Part shown: positions 56,901-63,656 of the stretch, piece after piece
Layout of the letters: every line of letters begins with the position of its first letter
Position numbering within the stretch: position 1 is the stretch's first letter
Assembly: GCF_014650115.1 (NCBI RefSeq)
Contig: NZ_BMUI01000015.1
Coordinates: forward strand, 62,001 to 126,000
DNA: 64,000 bases
Direction of reading: 5' to 3'
Source: Streptomyces olivaceoviridis
GTDB taxonomy: Bacteria > Actinomycetota > Actinomycetes > Streptomycetales > Streptomycetaceae
Notes under the pieces: model-generated
The model's input: the letters and a program-made list of their open reading frames with translations, nothing else
Database searches by the model: none
What the model was told of the DNA's origin: nothing
Program-made: the position numbers and the translations under genes

Positions 56901-58254
56901 CACCGCCGACCCGGCATGGCAGCCGGTCACGGACCTTCCCCAAGGCGCCGCGGGCGGCATCGCCGCCACCTACCGCGGCGTCGTCTACACCGGACTCGGC
57001 GCGACCCCCGACGGCCGGTGGAGCAACGCCCTGCGCTCCTACGACCCGGCCACCGGCGCCTGGAAGACCCTGGCCCCGGCCGCGACCAAGCGGTACGAGC
57101 CGGCGGCCGGCTTCATCCGGGGCAAGCTGTACGTGACCGGCGGCAAGAACGCCGCCGGACAGCCCGTCGCAGGCGGCGAGGTGTACGACCCGGCGACCGA
57201 CTCCTGGTCGGCGATCGCCGACGAGCCCGTCGCCTACGCCGCTTCCGCGGCGGCGGTCGTGGGGGACAAGCTGTACGTCATCGGCGGCTGCGCGCAGTTC
57301 AGCTGCGGCACCGGTGACGTCCAGGTCTACGACCCGGCCACCGACACCTGGTCGTCCGGTCCGGCCTACCCCACGCCGACCTCGTGGCAGACCTGCGGCA
57401 CCGTCGACGCGACCGTGTACTGCGCGGGCGGCGTCTCCCAGAGCGACGGCGGCACTCCGCGGGCGACCGCCGTCGGATACGCCCTGGACGCCGCCGCCGG
57501 CCACTGGACGCCCATCGCCGACCCGCCCGTCGACACCTGGGGCGCGGCCGGCACCAGCGCCGGGGGCCGCCTGCTGACGGCGGGCGGCATCCTCACCGGG
57601 GCCGGCGCCCTCACCAACGAGGCGTACGCCTATGACCCCGTCGCCGACACCTGGACCGCGCTGCCCAACCTGCCGCAACCGCTGTACGCGGCGGCGTCCG
57701 CGCCGGGCTGGTACGTGCTGGGCGGACAGGGCACGGGCGGCGTCGTCCAGTCCGGCGCCCAGGTGCTGCCGGGCTGGAGCACGCCGCACGCCGACGTGCC
57801 GTGGCTCGACGAGAAGGCCGGGACGACGACCGTCGCCCCCGGCCGGACGGTCCGGCTGACGGTGACCGCCGACGCCCGCGCGATGGGGCCCGCCGACGCG
57901 GGTGTCCACCGGGCCCGGTTGATCATCGACAGCGACGGTCCGTACGGCGCCGTGACCGTACCGGTCACCATGGCGGTGGTACCGCCGCGGGGCGCGGTCC
58001 ACCTCACCGGCACCGTGACGGGGGCCGGCCCGTCCGCCGCACCCCTGGCCGGGGCGAGGGTGAAGGTCACCGCCCGGGGCGCGACGCACACCCTGCGCAC
58101 CGCCGTGGACGGCCGCTACGAGGTGTGGCTCATGGACGCGCCCGCCACGATCGGCGTCACCGCGGACGCCGAGGGCCACCGGACCGGGCGGCGCACCGTA
58201 CACCCGCACGGCACGGCCACCGTCACCGCCGGCCTCGCCCTCACCAGGCGGTAA
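53989..58254 (+). CDS. Secreted S53 (sedolisin) peptidase with Kelch repeats, second paralog
   Basis: About 1421 residues, the same architecture as the protein at 6321-10127. Signal peptide (RRLPVPRLGRGRARP, hydrophobic core, AAAAASA), Ser/Thr/Pro linker, sedolisin domain with Glu178 and Asp182 (WAGEISLDLDM), oxyanion Asp257 (SSGDNG) and Ser365 (GGTSASAP), then carboxypeptidase-regulatory-like domains, a jelly-roll, a spacer rich in Ala-Thr, Kelch repeats (LYVTGGK, LYVIGGC, VYCAGGV, LLTAGGI, WYVLGGQ) and an extra C-terminal regulatory-like domain from about residue 1335 that the first copy lacks. The usual large prodomain is missing. The GTG at 53989 has GGAG seven bases upstream; an ATG at 53926 is in frame but without a Shine-Dalgarno sequence. 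Confidence 0.88.
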   Translation: MRRLPVPRLGRGRARPALGAVTAVLLTALTAQLPAAAAASAAPAPTSATSSSSATPGTPGTPGTESLCGTPRPGHFGCFAVRRTDAPKTRVRADGTVTPEGYGPADLRSAYSLPADGGAGATIAIVDAYDNPRAEQDLATYRAQYGLPACTTDNGCFRKTDQRGGADYPVSDDGWAGEISLDLDMVSAVAPKAHILLVEADSTSTDDLGAAVNTAVALGARYVSNSYGAYHEDASLPALDAAYFDHPGTALLFSSGDNGYGVSYPASSPFVTSVGGTSLTRDTGTARGWSEKVWNTVVTSPSGQPSWGATGSGCSAVEPKPSFQPDTGCAGRSVADVSAVADPTTGVAVYNSFSDAGWNVYGGTSASAPIIAGVYALAGTPAEGTYPASYPYLTPGALHDVTEGDDASCGDSGLCGYGPTPHCEPAMSCTAGPGYDGPTGLGTPDGLAAFRPGAHGTVAGTVTDRAGGRAIPGATVRLGDYHTLSGADGTWSLVVPPGTYRLTVSTFGYAEKDLGEIEVADGAQVRGDAVLDAIPTVTLSGSVRDGGGHGWGVYARLTVDGVPGTAFTDPATGHYAIRLPRGAKYTLRATGLYPGYRPATVVADLRSAGSTANLELPLTGTGVLPPGYAVSYHGGGLQPFDKATAPDGWSVVDHTDAGGWDFGDPLTRGNQTGGEGRFAQTDDYALGWAPVDTELISPAYDFSALTHPALEFDTALPGSYRFNDPTADVDVSTDSGTTWENVWHHTDVVNGPAHEKVALTKYAGEKSVRVRFHYTGSLTGFWQVDNVALGTRTLDTVPGGLLTGHVRDAHTGAGVLGATVAARRTPADSGRSIASPDDPAVDDGLYWAFSSGTGRQEFTADLAGFGYPAQTRAVKVRADAVTTADFRLSPAKLEVKPSAIGVTVPWGTRSDVTVRLRDTGSAPATVTLGEQNVKDGTSATAEGAPRRRAATGAGPLDTPRTTASTAATATATADPAWQPVTDLPQGAAGGIAATYRGVVYTGLGATPDGRWSNALRSYDPATGAWKTLAPAATKRYEPAAGFIRGKLYVTGGKNAAGQPVAGGEVYDPATDSWSAIADEPVAYAASAAAVVGDKLYVIGGCAQFSCGTGDVQVYDPATDTWSSGPAYPTPTSWQTCGTVDATVYCAGGVSQSDGGTPRATAVGYALDAAAGHWTPIADPPVDTWGAAGTSAGGRLLTAGGILTGAGALTNEAYAYDPVADTWTALPNLPQPLYAAASAPGWYVLGGQGTGGVVQSGAQVLPGWSTPHADVPWLDEKAGTTTVAPGRTVRLTVTADARAMGPADAGVHRARLIIDSDGPYGAVTVPVTMAVVPPRGAVHLTGTVTGAGPSAAPLAGARVKVTARGATHTLRTAVDGRYEVWLMDAPATIGVTADAEGHRTGRRTVHPHGTATVTAGLALTRR

Positions 58255-58268
58255 CCGGCACGACGGAC

Positions 58269-58305
58269 ACCGTGGGGCCGGCCGGCACCCGGCCGGCCCC
58301 ACGGT
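58269..58305. terminator. 17-bp perfect hairpin terminator
   Basis: ACCGTGGGGCCGGCCGG (58269-58285) and CCGGCCGGCCCCACGGT (58289-58305) form a 17-bp stem with a 3-nt loop between the convergent sedolisin and regulator genes. The last base overlaps the regulator stop codon. Confidence 0.9.
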
Positions 58306-59381
58306 CACACCTCGGGCACCGGCTCGGGGGCCGGCACGGGCATGGCCTCCGCAACGGGCTCAGGCACCGGCACCGGCACCGACGGACCCGGCTCCTCGTC
58401 GGGCCTCCACCAGCCCCGCCGAGCCGCCAGCACGCCGGCCTGGAACCGGCTGGTGGCACCGAGCCGCACCAGGAGCGCCTGCACCCGCCGCTGCACCGTG
58501 CGGTGTCCGATGCCGAGATGACGGGCGATCGCCTCGTCGGGCAGCCCGAGGCCCAGCAGGGACACGATGCGCCGCTCCTCCTCGCTGACGAAGTCACCCG
58601 CGTCGTCGGAGCCCGCACGGTCCGGTACGAAGGGCTGCGCCTGCTCCCACAGCGTCTCGAAGAGGACGCTCAGCGCGTCGAGCAGGGACGAGGGGTGCAC
58701 CAGGATGCACGTGTCCAGCACCCGGGGGGTCGACACCAGCGGGATGAGCCCCGCCTGGTCGTCGGCGAGCAACAGCTTCATCGGCGCCCGGGGCACCACC
58801 CGTACCGTCTCGCCGGCCGCGACGTCCCGCTCGATCCGGCTCACCACGCCGGGCAGGTCGAGGGCGTCCCGGCCGTGGATGAAACGACTGCTGATCTGCC
58901 CGCCGGTGATGTTGACGACCGAGTTGACCCGGCCGCCGTCCCCCGGCACCGCGTAGGGCGGCGCGTCGATACCGCGGATCTCCCGCTCGGCCCGGCGGAA
59001 CAACTGCTCACCGCAGCGCGCCACGCCGTCCACTCCCGTGATCACCTCGATCAGCGACGCGGAGTCCTGTCCGCCCCTGGCCCGGTGATGGCGTTCGCCC
59101 AGGCGCTGCGCGAGGGCCCTGACCCGCTGGATGTCACGTTCCCTGGCGAGCAGCAGCACCTCCACCGCGTGCTCCGGCGGCAGTGCCGTGTACCGCGGCG
59201 GACGGCCGGGGACCCGGGCGATCAGCCCCCCGCTCTCCAGCCGGGCGAGCGCGCCCTCCAGATCGTGCCGGTCCGCGCGGGTCAGCGCCGCCAGTTCCGT
59301 CACGGTGAGCGACCGGTTGTCGACGAGAGCGAGATAGGCGGTCTCGGCACGCTCGTCCAGACCAAGGGCCTCCAGCACCAC
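58305..59381 (-). CDS. TrmB-like/LuxR-type transcriptional regulator
   Basis: About 358 residues. The N-terminal 70 residues form a winged helix of the TrmB type (LDERAETAYLALVDNRSLTV, ELAALTRADRHDLEGALARL). A middle domain of about 170 residues resembles a PLD-like sensor. The C-terminus has a LuxR/GerE helix-turn-helix (EEERRIVSLLGLGLPDEAIA, HLGIGHRTVQRRVQALLVRL). The tail is a Pro/Val/Glu repeat (VPVPVPEPV). This TrmB-LuxR fusion class is common in Streptomyces. Two GTG codons (59381, 59378) are equally possible; a longer GTG at 59423 is less likely. It faces the second sedolisin gene, a possible but unproven target. Confidence 0.85.
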   Translation of the reverse strand: MVLEALGLDERAETAYLALVDNRSLTVTELAALTRADRHDLEGALARLESGGLIARVPGRPPRYTALPPEHAVEVLLLARERDIQRVRALAQRLGERHHRARGGQDSASLIEVITGVDGVARCGEQLFRRAEREIRGIDAPPYAVPGDGGRVNSVVNITGGQISSRFIHGRDALDLPGVVSRIERDVAAGETVRVVPRAPMKLLLADDQAGLIPLVSTPRVLDTCILVHPSSLLDALSVLFETLWEQAQPFVPDRAGSDDAGDFVSEEERRIVSLLGLGLPDEAIARHLGIGHRTVQRRVQALLVRLGATSRFQAGVLAARRGWWRPDEEPGPSVPVPVPEPVAEAMPVPAPEPVPEV

Positions 59382-59498
59382 GCACCCCCACGACGACCGG
59401 TCGGGGCAGTCTATCCGGTGCACACGTGGGCATGAGGTGACAGGCGAGGGCCTTCCTCCGGGACACCCGGAGCCGTACGCGGGTGGCGGCGCGGGCCG

Positions 59499-60170
59499 TC
59501 AGCCCGCCGCTCCGTCCGCGAGGTCGAGCAGCGCCCGTCCGCAGGCCTCCCGGTTCGGGTCCGGGACGATGTTCGCGTGGGACAGCGCGACCTCCATGTC
59601 CCGCCAGACGCGCTGCACCGGGCAGCCCGTCGAGAAACCCGCGCTGCCGAGTGCCGTGAGGAGGTGCCGGACGGCCTGACGCAGGCACCGAGCCGCCAGG
59701 GCCGCGTCCATGTGGATACCTCCGGGTGGTCGTCCGCGTAGCCGCCGGTCGTCATGCGGGTCAGCGACAGCAGCCGGTGGTCCGGCACGGACACCTCGTC
59801 GAGCACGAGCGTGTCACTGCCGGTGGCCCGCAGACCCGTCACGTCCCACGTGTCGTCGACGGATCCGGCCGCCGTCGGAACCACGGCCAGGGCGAGGTCC
59901 GCGTCGTCACCGGTCGCCACCGCCACCATCGCCCACTCACTGTGGTGGACGCCCGAGGTCGGCCACCACCGGCCCTCCCTCGGCCGCCCGCCCCGTGCCC
60001 GCGGCGGGCAGTCGGCCGGCGACGACCGCCCGGGCATCCGTACCCCACAGCTCCTGACGCGCCCGCTCCCCGAGCAACGCGGCCAGTCCGAGGGGGAGAC
60101 CGCGGACGAGGACGGAACGGAGGAGCCGGAGGAACCGGAGGAGCCGGAAACGGCCGTGGCGTTCATGCCC
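59499..60170 (-). pseudogene. Acyl-CoA dehydrogenase pseudogene
   Basis: Three consecutive minus-strand fragments in different frames align in order with one acyl-CoA dehydrogenase (type 2 C-terminal) protein. Fragment 1 (about 60090-59970): LLGERARQELWGTDARAVVA. Fragment 2 (about 59965-59730): VHHSEWAMVAVATGDDADLA and then WDVTGLRATGSDTLVLDEVS, the beta-domain hallmark. Fragment 3 (59711-59499): DAALAARCLRQAVRHLLTAL, then FSTGCPVQRVWRDMEVALSH. At least two frameshifts and the loss of the N-terminal domain mean it cannot make a working flavoenzyme. Confidence 0.8.
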
Positions 60171-60266
60171 ACCAGTACGAACCCCGCATATGTGTCTGGG
60201 TGAGGAGATGCCTCGAACGACACACGTGTCTCGCGGTCGCCCCCGTCGCGGATGACGGTATGCCGG

Positions 60267-60803
60267 TCAGAACCTCGGGCCGGTGCCCTTGGCGAGCGGG
60301 GTGATGTCGATGCGGCCCTTCTGGAGGACCTCGCCCAGCTTCCAGGCGGTGTTCAGGTGGTGGCGGGAGTCGGGCGGGGTGACCTCCAGCCGCGTCGGGT
60401 CCTTCTCCGCCTTCGTCGGCTCGCCGGCGCCCGCCACGGCCCCCCAGTGCAGCCGGGTGTAGGCGCTCTGGCCCGGCTTGAGGGTGATCGGCTCGGCCCG
60501 GCCGCGGTCGCGCACGACGTGCGTGGGAACGTCCTTGCCGTGGGGGTCGAGCAGTTGCAGGCCCACATAGCCCTGGGTCCGGACGGTCTTGTGGGTCTTG
60601 TTGGTGAGGATCACCGTCGCGTAGCGCTGGCCGGCGCCCGAGTCCAGCGCGTGGACGCGGACGGACAGCGAGGAGGTGTCCGCCCAGCCGGGCCGGGTCG
60701 CGGCCTGCGAGGGTCCCGCGGCGATGCCTATCAGGGTCACGGCGGAGAGCGCGGCGGGTGCGACGAAGAGGCGGGTGCGGCGGGTGCGCTTACCGAAGAG
60801 CAT
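60267..60803 (-). CDS. Secreted DUF4232-type protein
   Basis: A 178-residue exported protein: signal peptide with basic n-region (GKRTRRTRLF) and cleavage near SQAAT (residue 35), then a single beta-sandwich domain with SVRVHALDSGAGQRYATVIL, TNKTHKTVRTQGYVGLQLLD and ITLKPGQSAYTRLHWGAVAG. This fits the DUF4232 family of actinobacterial secreted proteins of unknown function. The ATG at 60803 follows GGAAAGGG. It is downstream of, and in the same direction as, the Tpg-like gene, but 166 bp away with its own probable promoter. Confidence 0.8.
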   Translation of the reverse strand: MLFGKRTRRTRLFVAPAALSAVTLIGIAAGPSQAATRPGWADTSSLSVRVHALDSGAGQRYATVILTNKTHKTVRTQGYVGLQLLDPHGKDVPTHVVRDRGRAEPITLKPGQSAYTRLHWGAVAGAGEPTKAEKDPTRLEVTPPDSRHHLNTAWKLGEVLQKGRIDITPLAKGTGPRF

Positions 60804-60969
60804 GGTCAAACCCTTTCCGGATGCCCCATTTGGGTATCTCTGAGAGGTATGAGGCGCACCCGCGGGGAACGGTTCTGGCACATACTCGATCTTTGCCGCA
60901 CGGGTACGCCTGTTGACCTGGCATTGGCGTGGTGATGACCTCTCCGAGCCGAAGACCTCGCTGGAGGGC

Positions 60970-61545
60970 TCAGGCCGCGAAGCCGATGTTGGTGACGTAC
61001 TCGTACTGGCCCCACTCGGATCCGAGGTCCACCACCGCGTCGTAGATCCAGGCGTCGTCCAGCGCCTGCGCGTCGCCCGCCGCCCAGGCCTCGACGATGC
61101 GGTCCCAGCGGCGGACGTTGAGCGTGCGGTAGGCGACCACCCGCTGACGGGGGCGGAGGACCTGGGACTGGTTGAGCGGGTGGAACTCCACGCGGGTGCC
61201 ACGGCCCTCGCGGTTGAGGCGCGCCAGCAGGTAGCGGGAGACGTTCTGGCGGCGGACCGCGCGGTACGCCGTCTCGATCCGCTCCAGGTTCCTCCGCGAC
61301 GGGTTGCGTTCGCCCCGCAGCCAGGCCCGGAGCGTGCGGTCGGTGACGGTCAGGCCGGCCGCGCGGGCCGCCTGGCGGGACTGGTCGCTGCGGGTGAGGT
61401 ACCGCAGGCGGGCGAGCAGGCCGCGCCGGGCCGTGACCGGGGTGGCGACGAACCCGGCCAGCGCGTCCAGCTGCCGGGCGACGGCCTCGTACCCCTTGAT
61501 GCCACGCGCCCCGTACGCGCCGAAGTTGAGCGTCCTCTCCGGCAT
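60970..61545 (-). CDS. Tpg-like (telomere terminal protein-like) HTH protein
   Basis: A 191-residue basic protein. Residues 56-80 form a helix-turn-helix (RQAARAAGLTVTDRTLRAWL, RGERNPSRRN). It is followed by a basic helix (RIETAYRAVRRQNVSRYLLA), a beta-rich middle and an acidic C-terminal half (IVEAWAAGDAQALDDAWIYD, then LGSEWGQYEYVTNIGF). Size, HTH-middle-acidic tail layout and the final aromatic-acidic block recall the Streptomyces telomere terminal protein Tpg, which primes and caps linear chromosome ends. Identity to archetypal Tpg looks low, so this is an inference supported mainly by the Tap-like gene 53 bp upstream. It could instead be a regulator. Confidence 0.5.
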   Translation of the reverse strand: MPERTLNFGAYGARGIKGYEAVARQLDALAGFVATPVTARRGLLARLRYLTRSDQSRQAARAAGLTVTDRTLRAWLRGERNPSRRNLERIETAYRAVRRQNVSRYLLARLNREGRGTRVEFHPLNQSQVLRPRQRVVAYRTLNVRRWDRIVEAWAAGDAQALDDAWIYDAVVDLGSEWGQYEYVTNIGFAA

Positions 61546-61598
61546 CTCCCCGTCTCCTGCCGCCCCTCGACCCGATACGACCTCACGTACGCGTCACG

Positions 61599-63206
61599 CT
61601 ACACGTCCTGGCCGGCCGCCACCGGGGTGCCGACGGTGTACACGTCCTTCACCTTCACCTCGCTGACCCCGCGCCCCTCGGGGAACACCGCGCGCCACTC
61701 GCCGATCACGTGGAGTTCGTCGGTGCCCATCGCGCGGACGACCATCAGCCCCTCGTCGTAGGCGCGGTGCGCCTTCCACCACAGGTTCGCGAAGGCCTGG
61801 GAGCGGATCAGGTGCATCCAGTCGGTGCGGTACAGCTCCCGGTTGTAGTTCGACTCCCCCATCGTGGAGACGAACTTGGAGTACATGGCCTTGACGTACT
61901 CCAGCGTCACGTCGTCGTTCTCGGCGATCGCGCGGTCCCGGGCGTCCTTCAGGGCCACGCGGAACTTCTCCAGCAGGCCCTCGGTGGCGCCGGAGGTCCA
62001 GGACTCGTGGATCTCCGGGGGGTCGCACAGGCCGTACTTCGGTCCCGACAGGCGCAGCAGCAGGCGCAGCGTCGGCTCGGTCACCCAGAGCGGGCCCGGC
62101 TCGTCGCGGCTGCCGATGGGGTTGGGCAGGTAGGCGTCGTGCTCCCAGGCGGGCGGGGTGATCAGGTGCACGCCCGCGCGGCGGCGGTCGTGCCGGTCGC
62201 CGGTGGAGTGTTCCAGCTGGCCGAGCGGCAGGTGCGTCTTGAGCGCGGACAGGTAGGCGCCGTTGACGTCGAGTGCCGTGACCTCGAACTCGCCGGGCGG
62301 CAGTTCGGCGCGCGTCCACTTGGGGCGGGCCTCCCAGATCTGGTCCGGGCCGCGGGAGGTCTGCTTGCGCAGGACGTCGGGCAGCCAGGGGTGCGCGACG
62401 ATGTCGTACCGGCCGCCCTTGCGGGTCTGGTCCAGCAATGCCATGGCGTCCGGGATGGCCCGCCTGACCAGCGCGGCGGTCGCCGCCTCGACGTCACCGC
62501 CGTGCTGGTCGAGGGCGGCCGACACGGCGGCGGCGATCAGGTCGGGGTCGTCGGCGGTCTTGAGCCTGCGGCCGGCGGGGACGACCTTGACACCCCCGCC
62601 CGTCCGCGGGCGGGGGTGTGCGGAGGCGGGCGGGAGCGAGGGCTCGGTCGGCGGCGCCTGGTGGAGCGTACGCGTGCGCTCGGGTGTGCCGCAGTGCGAG
62701 GGGTCCAGGTGCTGGGGGAATCCGGCCACCTGGTGGCGGGCGGGCTGTCCGCACAGGACGCAGGGCTGGGGCGTGGACAGGGCCACCACGTCTTCATCGC
62801 CGTCGTCGCCGCTGCCGTGGGCGGAGGGCTGCTCGGTCCCGGCCTCCGCCGGTGCGGTCTCCTCCGGCCGCTCGGTCCCGGCCTCCGCCGGTGCGGTCTC
62901 CTCCGGCCGCTCGGTCCCGGCTTCCGCCGGTGCGGTCTCCTCCGGCTGCTCGGCCGGGGCCGCCGCGGCCAGTTTCGTCCGCGCTCCCTTGAGGAAGTAC
63001 GCGTACTTCTCCCGGACTTCGCCGCTCGGGTCGCGTCCGGACTCCCACCCCCCGACCGTGGACGGGCTGACCTCCAGGGCCCGCGCGAGCTGGGTGCGGG
63101 AGAGGTTCAGTCCCTCGCGCAGGGCACGCCGTTCCCCGGCGGGCGGCAGCGGGACCTCCTGCCTGGCGCCGGCGAGGAGGGCGTCGATCGCGTCGAAGTC
63201 CGTCAT
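61599..63206 (-). CDS. Tap-like protein: XRE HTH plus family-B polymerase-like motifs
   Basis: A 535-residue protein. Residues 24-58 are an XRE helix-turn-helix (LNLSRTQLARALEVSPSTVG, GWESG). Residues 86-126 are a 13-residue repeat. A possible zinc site is C149, C152, H166 and C172. The C-terminal half shows, in order, LDVNGAYLSAL (D313), KAMYSKFVSTMG (K439) and GTDELHV (D496), resembling motifs A (DxxSLYPS), B (KxxxNSxYG) and C (DTDS) of protein-primed family-B DNA polymerases, but degenerate. Telomere-associated protein Tap has an N-terminal HTH and the same kind of remnant. The ATG at 63206 overlaps the XRE gene stop. Catalytic activity is doubtful because motif C lacks the second Asp. Confidence 0.6.
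   Translation of the reverse strand: MTDFDAIDALLAGARQEVPLPPAGERRALREGLNLSRTQLARALEVSPSTVGGWESGRDPSGEVREKYAYFLKGARTKLAAAAPAEQPEETAPAEAGTERPEETAPAEAGTERPEETAPAEAGTEQPSAHGSGDDGDEDVVALSTPQPCVLCGQPARHQVAGFPQHLDPSHCGTPERTRTLHQAPPTEPSLPPASAHPRPRTGGGVKVVPAGRRLKTADDPDLIAAAVSAALDQHGGDVEAATAALVRRAIPDAMALLDQTRKGGRYDIVAHPWLPDVLRKQTSRGPDQIWEARPKWTRAELPPGEFEVTALDVNGAYLSALKTHLPLGQLEHSTGDRHDRRRAGVHLITPPAWEHDAYLPNPIGSRDEPGPLWVTEPTLRLLLRLSGPKYGLCDPPEIHESWTSGATEGLLEKFRVALKDARDRAIAENDDVTLEYVKAMYSKFVSTMGESNYNRELYRTDWMHLIRSQAFANLWWKAHRAYDEGLMVVRAMGTDELHVIGEWRAVFPEGRGVSEVKVKDVYTVGTPVAAGQDV
62832..62948. repeat. Three tandem 39-bp repeats within the Tap-like gene
   Basis: Units at 62832-62870, 62871-62909 and 62910-62948 are nearly identical and encode three copies of a 13-residue acidic Pro/Ala/Glu/Thr peptide (TERPEETAPAEAG) in the linker between the HTH and the zinc site. 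It is a potential length-variable tract. Confidence 0.9.
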
Positions 63207-63517
63207 CGGGTTCCCCCGTCCGGTACGGCCGCGGGGCGGGCGGTGGTGGTGTGGCCGCCGGGGAGGCGCCGGCGTGCCGCGGGCAGCGCCTCGACGGCGC
63301 GGGTGGGGCCGGCGAGGAGGTCGAGGACGTCCACGCCGTAGTGTGCGGCGACCGCGTCGCAGTCGGCGAGGCTCCAGGCCGCGCTGCCGGACTGACGGCG
63401 GCTCACCTGGGCCTGGCTCACCCCGAGCGCGGCGGCGAGGGCGGTCTGCGACTCGCCGGTCGCGTGCAGCAACGCGGCCACCGCGGACCGCACTCGCTCG
63501 GCCAGGCCCATACTCAT
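63203..63517 (-). CDS. XRE family regulator, first gene of the Tap/Tpg-like operon
   Basis: A 104-residue protein with an N-terminal XRE/Cro helix-turn-helix (ATGESQTALAAALGVSQAQV, SRRQSG) and a short Pro/Arg-rich tail. Its TGA overlaps the Tap-like ATG (ATGA). The ATG at 63517 has no Shine-Dalgarno sequence; a minus-strand TAGGTT (63525-63530) is spaced to start transcription at the ATG, so the mRNA is probably leaderless. A palindrome at 63549-63567 lies upstream of this -10 and is the likely autoregulatory operator. Confidence 0.85.
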   Translation of the reverse strand: MSMGLAERVRSAVAALLHATGESQTALAAALGVSQAQVSRRQSGSAAWSLADCDAVAAHYGVDVLDLLAGPTRAVEALPAARRRLPGGHTTTARPAAVPDGGTR

Positions 63518-63548
63518 AGGGCCGAACCTAGCACGCCGTGCACATTCC

Positions 63549-63567
63549 TCATGCGTGAGACGCATGA
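63549..63567. promoter_or_regulatory. Palindromic operator between the XRE and PAP2 genes
   Basis: TCATGCGT-gag-ACGCATGA is a perfect 8-bp inverted repeat with a 3-bp centre, 32 bp upstream of the XRE start codon in the -35 region. Short spacing and size fit an XRE/Cro-type dimer site. Confidence 0.7.
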
Positions 63568-63644
63568 TGTCCGGCCCGGTGGACGGCGTGGAGAGATCGC
63601 GGCATCTCACATGTTCAGGTGAGGAAGGTATGAGGACGCCGACC

Positions 63645-63650
63645 TAGCAT
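63645..63650 (+). promoter_or_regulatory. -10 element of the PAP2 gene (leaderless)
   Basis: TAGCAT is placed so that transcription would begin on the GTG at 63657; no ribosome-binding site precedes that codon. The same TAGCAT-to-GTG spacing is seen at 51675-51687. Confidence 0.5.
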
Positions 63651-63656
63651 CGGTGT

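Noticed and set aside
55462..58308. Long minus-strand open frame opposite the second sedolisin gene
   Set aside because: Low-complexity Gly/Arg/Val sequence without motifs; the sense strand is the real gene.
59411..60223. Intact acyl-CoA dehydrogenase gene
   Set aside because: Homologous blocks fall in three different frames and the N-terminal domain is missing.
62832..62948. CRISPR-like or iteron repeats
   Set aside because: Units are contiguous 39-bp in-frame codon repeats inside a protein linker, without spacers.
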